This document shows positions 17,057 to 23,790 of a DNA stretch of 64,000 bases, piece after piece. The DNA lies in NCBI GenBank assembly GCA_949293245.1, contig CASFCS010000008.1:1-64000 (forward strand), read 5' to 3'. Position 1 is the first letter of the stretch. Every line of letters starts with the position of its first letter. The notes below the pieces were generated by a model, which saw nothing but the letters and a program-made list of their open reading frames with translations, made no database searches and had not been told where the DNA came from. The position numbers and the translations under genes were made by a program. The DNA comes from an uncultured bacterium (GTDB lineage Bacteria > Bacillota > Clostridia > Oscillospirales > Oscillospiraceae).

Positions 17057-17320
17057 ATGAAATCCAATTTGAGAAATGAAATTAAGTCGTACATCGTGCG
17101 TTCCGGCTGCACGATGCAGGAGGTCGTTGACCAGCTTTCCGAGGATTACGGCTGGAGCGACAGCGTTTCCAACCTGTCCAATAAGCTCCAGCGGGAGTCT
17201 CTGCGGTATGTGGAAGCGGTACAGCTTGCCGATGCTCTCGGCTATGACCTTGTATGCTACAATGCCAACAGGCGGGAGGAGCACGCCAGCCAGGCGTGCT
17301 TTTCTCGTACTCACGCCTAA
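17057..17320 (+). CDS. Small HTH-type DNA-binding protein (87 aa)
   Basis: Reads MKSNLRNEIKSYIVRSGCTM, QEVVDQLSEDYGWSDSVSNL and SNKLQRESLRYVEAVQLADA, a five-helix pattern like Cro/C1-type or DUF6471-type repressors (NLSNKLQRE as recognition helix). GAGGTG precedes the ATG at 17057. The C-terminus (CYNANRREEHASQACFSRTH) looks foreign: it runs through a perfect terminator hairpin at 17280-17303, so the natural end may have been earlier and replaced at a junction. The IS110 element starts right after it. Confidence 0.55.
   Translation: MKSNLRNEIKSYIVRSGCTMQEVVDQLSEDYGWSDSVSNLSNKLQRESLRYVEAVQLADALGYDLVCYNANRREEHASQACFSRTHA
17280..17303 (+). terminator. Terminator inside the 3' end of the HTH gene
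   Basis: AGCACGCC (17280-17287) pairs with GGCGTGCT (17293-17300) over 5 bases, followed by TTTC. It overlaps the last codons of the HTH reading frame. Confidence 0.7.
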
Positions 17321-17321
17321 G

Positions 17322-17534
17322 CTACAATGGAAGGGAAATTGGCCTGACGAGACTTTTAATGGACTAACCATGTCCGGCTGCTAAACAGTCAGCCATCCTT
17401 CCACTGTAGCGTTCGGTTGAGGCAGGTTGAACCACTGGAAAACCAGGATGTTCGTGTGACCAAGCAATTTGAATCGGCAGTGAGAAAACGATGGTCGCCA
17501 ATTTGAAAATAATTGAGCGGAGGGAAACAGGGTA
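17322..17534 (+). ncRNA. Candidate IS110 bridge RNA region (left end of element)
   Basis: The 213 bases ahead of the recombinase are noncoding and strongly folded. CTACAATGGAAGG (17322-17334) pairs with CCTTCCACTGTAG (17397-17409) with one mismatch. Inside lie GGAC/GTCC and GGCTG/CAGCC hairpins, and after it CTGG-aaaa-CCAG and GGTT/AACC hairpins. In IS110-group elements this stretch encodes the bridge RNA whose two loops bind target and donor DNA. Element borders and loop guides cannot be assigned without comparing copies. Confidence 0.5.
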
Positions 17535-18737
17535 ATGAATGCAGTGGGAATCGACGTTTCCAAGGGAAAAAGCACGGTAGCCATTATGCGCCCCTTTGGC
17601 GAAGTGATTGCGGAACCATTTGAGGTATCCCATACGGATACAGAGTTAAGGAAACTGGCTTGCTTTTTAGAGAAGTTGCCCGGAGAAACACGGATCGTCA
17701 TGGAGTACACCGGGAGCTACTGGCAGCCTATCGCCAAAGTGTTGCACGATGCCGGCTTTTTTGTCTCTGCCGTGAACGCACTACTAATCTATAAATATGG
17801 CAACAATTCCATCCGAAAGGGCAAGACAGACAAACTGGACGCTGTGAAAATTGCGAATTACTGCCTTGACCGTTGGACAGATCTGGAACGTTACTCTCCT
17901 ACTGATCAGATCCGGCAGACACTCAAAACATGCCGCCGCCAGTACGACCAGTACATAAGATTGAAGGTCAATCTCAAAAACAATCTGATTGCGTTGTTGG
18001 ATGGGACATTTCCTGGCATCAATACCTTGCTCAAAAGCGCCCCCAGAGATACGGATGGGCACGAAAAGTGGGTGGATTTTGCCGGAAAGTTTTGGCACCG
18101 CCAGTGCGTTTGTGGGAACTCCGAGAAAGCGTTCGCAAACCAGTATCGAAAATGGTGTGCCAAAGCCGGTTACAGATTCAACGCAGAAAAGGCTGTGGCC
18201 ATCTATTCCCACGCTGGCTCGCAGGTGGATACGCTTCCAATGTCCTCTGCAATCCAGAGCCTCATCACCCATGCGGTAGCTCAGCTCAACATGATCATAG
18301 AAACAATTTCTGCGATTCAACATGAGATGCTCACGCTGGCTTCACAGCTTCCAGAGTACCCAATTGTGATGCGGATGTTCGGTGTCGGCCCTGTCCTCGG
18401 CCCTCAACTTATGGCAGAAATCGGCGATGTGCGCCGCTTCCACTGCAAGCAATCTTTAGTGGCCTTTGCTGGCGTGGACGCACCCCCCTGCCAGTCCGGT
18501 ACTTTTGAATCGAAGAATAGGCATATTTCCAAACGCGGATCCCCCAGACTGCGCAAAACGCTTTTCCAAGTCATGTCCACCATCATCCAACATGCACCCG
18601 CTGATGATCCTGTATACCAATTTCTTGACCGTAAAAGGCGGGAGGGCAAGCATTACTATGTTTACATGACTGCTGCGGCAAACAAGTTTCTAAGAATCTA
18701 CTATGGCACTGTTATGGCCTATTTCGAGAAGCCGTAG
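17535..18737 (+). CDS. IS110-family transposase (DEDD recombinase)
   Basis: 400 residues, full family length. N-terminal RuvC-like domain with D7 (GIDVSKGKS), E57 (VMEYTGSYW), D99 and D102 (KTDKLDAVKIA); C-terminal Tnp_20 domain with the helix-hairpin FGVGPVLGPQLMAEIG and the conserved QSGTFESKNRHISKRGSPRL containing the catalytic serine. GGAGGG stands 10 bases before the ATG. The reading frame is intact, so the element may be active. It inserted between an HTH gene and the leader of CRISPR array 2. IS110 elements leave no long target duplication and have no obvious terminal repeats, so borders are not marked. Confidence 0.93.
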   Translation: MNAVGIDVSKGKSTVAIMRPFGEVIAEPFEVSHTDTELRKLACFLEKLPGETRIVMEYTGSYWQPIAKVLHDAGFFVSAVNALLIYKYGNNSIRKGKTDKLDAVKIANYCLDRWTDLERYSPTDQIRQTLKTCRRQYDQYIRLKVNLKNNLIALLDGTFPGINTLLKSAPRDTDGHEKWVDFAGKFWHRQCVCGNSEKAFANQYRKWCAKAGYRFNAEKAVAIYSHAGSQVDTLPMSSAIQSLITHAVAQLNMIIETISAIQHEMLTLASQLPEYPIVMRMFGVGPVLGPQLMAEIGDVRRFHCKQSLVAFAGVDAPPCQSGTFESKNRHISKRGSPRLRKTLFQVMSTIIQHAPADDPVYQFLDRKRREGKHYYVYMTAAANKFLRIYYGTVMAYFEKP

Positions 18738-18772
18738 TTTCATCTAACCGACAATTTCCATTTCATCTCCAC

Positions 18773-18799
18773 GGCCGCCAAGATACGACGGCCTGTTTT
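18773..18799 (+). terminator. Weak terminator after IS110 transposase
   Basis: GGCCG (18773-18777) pairs with CGGCC (18789-18793) followed by TGTTTTG. Confidence 0.5.
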
Positions 18800-18905
18800 G
18801 CTATGCCCATTTTTGAGAAACTATCTTTTTTTATTTTTGTGTTTTTAGGCCTTGACAACTCTTGGCAGGTTTGGCAGGTTTAGTTAATCTTTCATTAAGA
18901 GAGGT

Positions 18906-19208
18906 GTCGCCCCCCGCACGGGGGGCGTGGGTTGAAATAGCCACTCTTTGGAGGGGTCTTTGCCCATGCCGGGTCGCCCCCCGCACGGGGGGCGTGGATT
19001 GAAATACCTATGACGATGCCCACCTGCCCCCCACCAGGGCGGGTCGCCCCCCGCACGGGGGGCGTGGATTGAAATTACGAAAGATATTGCCGGGACCACA
19101 AAGACTACAAGTCGCCCCCCGCACGGGGGGCGTGGGTTGAAATATCACGAACATATCGTCAACAGGAACCTCCATGAGGTTGCCCCCCGCATGGGGGCAT
19201 GGGTTGAA
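18906..19208 (+). CRISPR. Type I-C-like CRISPR array 2 (5 repeats, 4 spacers)
   Basis: Repeats of 33 bases at 18906-18938, 18973-19005, 19043-19075 and 19111-19143, plus a degenerate fifth at 19179-19208; spacers of 34, 37, 35 and 35 bases. The repeat starts GTCGCCCCCC and ends GTGGATTGAAAT or GTGGGTTGAAAT (first, fourth and fifth). The degenerate last copy marks the leader-distal end, so the leader lies left (about 18800-18905, AT-rich, with GGCAGGTTT twice) and transcription is rightward. Same repeat as array 1 but inverted. No cas genes nearby. Confidence 0.95.
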
Positions 19209-19284
19209 GATTTTCATAGGTATGTTGCAGGTAGTCAAAGGTCTGGCGGATTCCCCATCATACGGATACCCTGTATGACGAAAC

Positions 19285-19328
19285 AGGGAGAGCCCCGTTC
19301 AGCATCAAAACGGAACGGGGCTCTCCCT
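19285..19328 (-). terminator. Long terminator hairpin downstream of UbiB gene
   Basis: AGGGAGAGCCCCGTTC (19285-19300) pairs perfectly with 19313-19328 over a 12-base loop; on the minus strand TGTTTCG follows. It ends the ubiB-type operon and separates it from the CRISPR array. Confidence 0.75.
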
Positions 19329-19381
19329 TGTTATGATATTCAGGGCTGCCGTTGGCCCGGCGTACCGCGGCCGGGAACCGC

Positions 19382-20953
19382 CTACTTTCTTGGCCGCATG
19401 GACCACAGCAGTTCTCCTCCCAGCCCCGCCGCCAGGGCGAAACACACCCAGGCGGGCACGGGGATGCCCAGAGGGGCGGGGGAGAGGGGGGCGGTACACA
19501 GCAGACAGCCCCCCACCACCAGGGCGCAGCACAGCAGGCAGCGGATGAGACGATTTCCCAGGGCCTCCAGCCGGGCGGTCTCCCGCTCCCGGCCCGCCAG
19601 ATGCACATTCACCCGGGCCTGGCCCTTCAACGCGGTGCGCACCAGGTCGAAGGTCTGCCCGGCCAGGGCGGCCGCCTTGCGGCCTGAGGTGAGGAGCTTC
19701 CACCCCTCCTCCTCCAGCAATGCGCCCCAGTCCAGAGAGGCGAAGGCCTCCGCCTTCACCCGGCCCTTGAGGATCTCCAGCAGATTGAGCTCCGGGGACA
19801 GGGCCGCCAGCGTACCCTCCAGGGTGACGATGCCCCGACCCAGCAGGGAGATCCCCGGGGGAATGGAGATGTGGTGGGACTTGGCCAGGGAGAGGAGAGC
19901 TTCCAGCACCTCCCCCAGGTCAATGGAGTCCAGGGGGGCGGAGCCGTACCGGTCCATCAGCTCCCGCAGGTCGTCGTTGAGGCTGTCCCGGTCCACCGGC
20001 TCCCGGCACACGCCGATGCCCAGCACCACGCCCCGCAGCCGGTCTACATCGTCCTCGGTAAAGGCGGCCACCCCCTCCCGGATCAGCTGTTGGTCCCGGG
20101 GGGAGAGACGGCCCATCATCCCCAGATCCAGCCACACCACGGTCCTGCCCCGGATGAGCAGGTTGCCCGGGTGGGGGTCGGCCTGGAAGAAGCCGTGGTC
20201 GATCACCTGTTTCATGTACTGCCCGGCCAGGGTGCGCCCGATCTCCGCCGGGTCGCAGCCCGCTTTCTCCAGCTCCTCCCGGCGGTCGGCGGGGATGCCG
20301 TCCATGTACTCCATCACCAGCACCCGCTCGCAGCTGTGGGTGTGGATCACCCTGGGGCAGGCAAAAAAGGTTGTGTTCCGGTTTTGATCCCGGAACTCCT
20401 GGGCGTTTTTGGCCTCGGTGAGGAAGTCCAGCTCCTGCTGGGTGACGGCCCACAGCTCGTCCAGCAGCTGCTCCCAGTCCAGCACGCCCCCCAGGTCAGT
20501 ATACCGGATGGGCCCGGCGGCCCGGCGGAGGAGCTGGATATCCCGGGACATGGTCTCCCGGATTCCGGGCCGCTGGACCTTCACCACCACCCGGGTGCCG
20601 TCAGGCAGGGCGGCGGAGTGGACCTGGGCAATGGAGGCGGAGCCCAGGGGCTGGTGGGAGAAGGAGGAGAACATCTTCTCCAGGTCCTGCTGAAACTCCT
20701 CCTCAATGAGGGCCTTTACCTGCGGGAAGGGCATGGGGGAGGCCTCCGAGCGCAGCTTGCCCAGCTCCAGGCAGTAGGCCTCGGGCAGCATGTCGCGGCG
20801 CATGGACATGATCTGCCCCAGCTTTACAAAGGTGGGGCCCAGCTCCTCCAGAATGGCCCGGAGCTTCTCAGGTGTGAGGCCCCGGGCCAGTTGGTGCCTG
20901 GAGAGGATCCCCAGAATCTCTTTGAGGCGGCCGCCATCGGCCTGAGCCCTCAT
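19382..20953 (-). CDS. UbiB/ABC1 (AarF) family atypical kinase
   Basis: 523 residues. Hallmarks are the KxGQ motif (K44-L-G-Q47 in FVKLGQIMSMRRD), SASIAQVH, VVVKVQRPG, the catalytic-like QADPHPGNLL and the metal-binding LDLGMMG; two C-terminal transmembrane helices (CLLCCALVVGGCLLC; WVCFALAAGLGGELL). The family is an atypical protein-kinase-like ATPase that supports quinone or isoprenoid-lipid handling; in clostridia without ubiquinone its substrate is unclear. It starts in a 4-base ATGA overlap with the phasin-like gene, so the two are coupled. Length and motifs are normal. Confidence 0.9.
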   Translation of the reverse strand: MRAQADGGRLKEILGILSRHQLARGLTPEKLRAILEELGPTFVKLGQIMSMRRDMLPEAYCLELGKLRSEASPMPFPQVKALIEEEFQQDLEKMFSSFSHQPLGSASIAQVHSAALPDGTRVVVKVQRPGIRETMSRDIQLLRRAAGPIRYTDLGGVLDWEQLLDELWAVTQQELDFLTEAKNAQEFRDQNRNTTFFACPRVIHTHSCERVLVMEYMDGIPADRREELEKAGCDPAEIGRTLAGQYMKQVIDHGFFQADPHPGNLLIRGRTVVWLDLGMMGRLSPRDQQLIREGVAAFTEDDVDRLRGVVLGIGVCREPVDRDSLNDDLRELMDRYGSAPLDSIDLGEVLEALLSLAKSHHISIPPGISLLGRGIVTLEGTLAALSPELNLLEILKGRVKAEAFASLDWGALLEEEGWKLLTSGRKAAALAGQTFDLVRTALKGQARVNVHLAGRERETARLEALGNRLIRCLLCCALVVGGCLLCTAPLSPAPLGIPVPAWVCFALAAGLGGELLWSMRPRK

Positions 20954-21318
20954 TGCGCAGTGTCGGTGCTCTCGTCCTCAGCTGCGGCGGCGTCCATCTC
21001 ATCGGCCACCTCCTGAGCCTCCGCCTGGGCAGCGGCCTCCCGGGCGTCCAGGTCGGCCAGCTTCTGGCGCAGGGCCTCCCGCTCCTGGGCGGTGAGCCGC
21101 TCCAGGGCCTCGTTGGCCAGACGCTCACGGCGCTCCTGGGTCACCTGCTCCCCCTTGCGGCGGAGCTCATCGTTGAGCACGCGGCCCCTCTCCAGGGTCT
21201 CGGCCCCCTTTTCCATGCAGATCTTGCCTACCTTGGCGGTCTTTTCGGCCAGAATGGCCACAGCCCCCACGCCGGCCATGGCGGCGTTGAACAGGCCCTT
21301 ACTCAGATTATCCAACAT
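20950..21318 (-). CDS. Phasin-like coiled-coil protein (122 aa)
   Basis: Opens MLDNLSKGLFNAAMAGVGAV (a short amphipathic or membrane-touching segment) followed by a long charged coiled coil (GEQVTQERRERLANEALERL) and an Ala/Glu-rich tail. This resembles phasin-like proteins (DUF/PhaF type) that pair with AarF/UbiB kinases in many Firmicutes. AGGAGG precedes the ATG. A TATAAT -10 box on the minus strand (21373-21378) probably starts the operon. Role likely as a structural or lipid-surface partner of the kinase (inference). Confidence 0.7.
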   Translation of the reverse strand: MLDNLSKGLFNAAMAGVGAVAILAEKTAKVGKICMEKGAETLERGRVLNDELRRKGEQVTQERRERLANEALERLTAQEREALRQKLADLDAREAAAQAEAQEVADEMDAAAAEDESTDTAQ

Positions 21319-21502
21319 GGTAATACCTCCTTATTGTGATGGGATCTTTGAAATCGGGTGCTTCTCAAGGGTATTATACCATATTTGACGCCGGTGTCCC
21401 GAAATTCATGAAATTTTAATCTTAATCTCAGCCAAAGAGGAAATGCGGGCGGGGATCAGAAAAGGCGGCAGAGGGCAGGGGGAGAGGCCGCCGTGGTTTG
21501 CG

Positions 21503-21532
21503 TTGACAAGGGTCGTTTGCACCTTATACAAT
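21503..21532 (+). promoter_or_regulatory. Sigma-A promoter of LytTR operon
   Basis: TTGACA (21503-21508), 18-base spacer, TACAAT (21527-21532), about 40 bases ahead of the regulator gene. Confidence 0.7.
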
Positions 21533-21572
21533 AATAAAAAGAAGTGTCGGGCTGACGAGGGGGCGAATGGTT

Positions 21573-22277
21573 ATGAGAATCGCCGTTGTGGACGACTCAA
21601 GGGAGGACGCCTGCCGGCTGGAGGAGTTTTTACAGCGGTTTCAGAAGGAGAGAGGGCTGGCGCTCCATGTGCAGACCTTTTACGCCAGCGTGGATTTTCT
21701 GGAGGAGTTTAACGGGGCGTACGATGTGATTTTCCTGGACATTGAGATGCCGGGCAGCGACGGCCTGGAGGTGGCCCACGAGATCCGCCGCCGGGATGAG
21801 AGCGCCGCCATCGTGTTCATCACCAACATGGCCCAGTACGCCATTCGGGGCTATGAGGTGGACGCGGTGGACTTTATGGTCAAGCCCGTGGGCTATTTTA
21901 ACTTTGTGCAGAAGCTGGAAAAGGCCATGCGGGCGGCGGCCAGACGGGGGGAGCGCTTTGTCCTTGTAAGCAGCGGCGACGGGCTGCACCGCATCCCGGC
22001 CAGAGAGGTGCTCTATCTGGAGAAGGACAAAAACTACCTGGTCTGGCACACCAGGCAGGGGGAGTTCCACCAGCGGGGCACCATGCAGGAGGCCCGCAGA
22101 CAGCTGGAGGGTGTGCCCTTCTCCGAGTGCATTTCGGGCTGTCTGGTGAATCTGGAGTATGTGGAGCGGATCGGCCGGGAGACCGTGTTGATAGGGGGAA
22201 ATGAGCTCCCCATATCCCGGCGCATGAAGAAGGCGTTTTTGCAGGACTACATGGATTTCCTGGGGGGTGGAAACTGA
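21573..22277 (+). CDS. LytTR-family response regulator (AgrA-like)
   Basis: 234 residues. Receiver domain with acidic pair D7/D8 and phosphoacceptor D56 (IFLDIEMPG); LytTR DNA-binding domain from about 130 (VLYLEKDKNYLVWHTRQGEF, FSECISGCLVNLEYVERI, LPISRRMKKAFLQDYM). GAGGGGG lies about 10 bases before the ATG at 21573; an ATG two codons earlier is equally in frame. The gene's stop overlaps the start of the GHKL kinase by one base. Such pairs usually control peptide-signalled or surface functions; the target is not evident, though the following glycoside hydrolase gene is a candidate. Confidence 0.9.
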   Translation: MRIAVVDDSREDACRLEEFLQRFQKERGLALHVQTFYASVDFLEEFNGAYDVIFLDIEMPGSDGLEVAHEIRRRDESAAIVFITNMAQYAIRGYEVDAVDFMVKPVGYFNFVQKLEKAMRAAARRGERFVLVSSGDGLHRIPAREVLYLEKDKNYLVWHTRQGEFHQRGTMQEARRQLEGVPFSECISGCLVNLEYVERIGRETVLIGGNELPISRRMKKAFLQDYMDFLGGGN

Positions 22278-23608
22278 TGGAGGACATGCAGTACATCAGT
22301 CTGCTCCGCTTTTCCATGCAGCTGATGATCTGCGAGGCGGTTTTTCTGGTGGGCCGCGCCCGGCGCCCCCACTTTCCCCTCCGGCTGGCGGGGGCCCTGC
22401 TGGGCTATCTGGCCGCGGCCAGCGGGTGGTACCTGCTGCTCAGGCAGGTGCCCGGGCGGTGTACGCCGGTGTACATCGCCTTCTGGTTCGGCCTGTTCCT
22501 CCTGACCCTGGGTGGGATGCTGTTTTGCTTTGATCTGCTGCCCATTGAGCTGCTCTTTGTGGGCACCAGCGGATACGCCACCGAGCACCTGGCCTTTGCC
22601 TTGGGGCGGATCGCGCAATATTCCACCGGATGGGTGGAGGAGGTCATCGGGGCGGCGTGGGAGTTTGTGCTGTTCAGGCTGCTGATCTATGTGCTGACGG
22701 CGGCGGTGGTCTACGCCCTGGTGATCCGCCCCAATTCCACCCGGGGCGCCTTCCGGCCCAGGGATGTGGGGCTCATGTCCATGGCACTGGTGGTTCTGCT
22801 GTCTGCCATCGTGCTCAGCTCCTTCTATGCCACCGGAGCGGAGAGCCGCCTGTCCATGCTGGGGGGCGTGATCTGCCCGGCCTACGGGACCCTCTGCTGC
22901 GTGCTGGTGCTCACCCTGGAGTACTATATCCTCCGGGAAAACAGCTTTAAAAAGGAACGGGAGGTCATGGAGCAGATGCTGCAGATGGCCAATTCCCAGC
23001 AGAAGAGCTCCCGGGAGGCCATCGACATCATCAACATGAAGTGCCACGACATGAAGCACCAGCTGCGGGCCATGGCCAGCCTGCCGGACGGGGCCTCCCG
23101 GGCGGAGTATGTGGCGGAGCTGCAGCAGGCCCTGACCATTTACGACGCCACTTACCACACCGGCTGCGAGGCCCTGGACTACATCCTCAGTGAAAAGACC
23201 CTGCTGGCCGGGCAGCACCGGGTGCAGCTGAGCTGCATGGCCCAGGGGGAGTGCCTCAATTTCATGCGGGCCCCGGATATTTACGCCCTCATGGGCAACG
23301 CCCTGGACAATGCTCTGGAGTGTGTGCTGCAGGAGACAGAGGAAGAGCGGATCATCAGCCTGCAGATCCGGCGGCGGGGCCAGATGGTGTCCATCCATCT
23401 GGAGAACCGGTGCAGCCGCCCCCCGGAATTTCAGGAGGGGCTGCCCGTCACCCACAAGGCGGACAAAAACGCCCACGGCTTCGGCGTGCGCTCCATCCGC
23501 TACATCGTGCACAAGTACGGCGGCGAGCTGCGAATGGGGGCCGAGGGGGGCATGTTTACCCTGGACATCCTGCTGCCCGGAGAGGAAGAGGGCGGCGGCG
23601 CTGTATAG
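22277..23608 (+). CDS. GHKL-type sensor histidine kinase (AgrC-like)
   Basis: 443 residues. Six or so transmembrane helices in 1-225, a linker coiled coil, a phosphoacceptor segment (INMKCHDMKHQLRAM, with the H in CHDMKH) and a HATPase_c_5 domain (N-box ALMGNALDNALECV, G-box GFGVRSIRYIVHKYGG). This is the AgrC/ComD-type receptor kinase design. It overlaps the regulator gene by one base (TGATG) and is followed by a strong terminator. Length fits the family. Confidence 0.9.
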   Translation: MEDMQYISLLRFSMQLMICEAVFLVGRARRPHFPLRLAGALLGYLAAASGWYLLLRQVPGRCTPVYIAFWFGLFLLTLGGMLFCFDLLPIELLFVGTSGYATEHLAFALGRIAQYSTGWVEEVIGAAWEFVLFRLLIYVLTAAVVYALVIRPNSTRGAFRPRDVGLMSMALVVLLSAIVLSSFYATGAESRLSMLGGVICPAYGTLCCVLVLTLEYYILRENSFKKEREVMEQMLQMANSQQKSSREAIDIINMKCHDMKHQLRAMASLPDGASRAEYVAELQQALTIYDATYHTGCEALDYILSEKTLLAGQHRVQLSCMAQGECLNFMRAPDIYALMGNALDNALECVLQETEEERIISLQIRRRGQMVSIHLENRCSRPPEFQEGLPVTHKADKNAHGFGVRSIRYIVHKYGGELRMGAEGGMFTLDILLPGEEEGGGAV

Positions 23609-23619
23609 CCAATACGCGC

Positions 23620-23652
23620 AAAAAAGAGCGGCTGGATAAGCCGCTCTTTTTT
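23620..23652 (+). terminator. Strong terminator after LytTR/GHKL operon
   Basis: AAAAAAGAGCGGCT (23620-23633) pairs with AGCCGCTCTTTTTT (23639-23652) over 5 bases. Confidence 0.9.
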
Positions 23653-23790
23653 GCGCTGTGCCGATTTTACCAGGAAAGCGACCACTTGTACCACATTTCG
23701 CCTCCCGGCGGGAAAAGACCTATAATAACCCCAGGCAAAGCGGCCGGGGCGGTACCCTCCGGCCGGGAGAAAAAGAAGGAGGAAAAAGAA

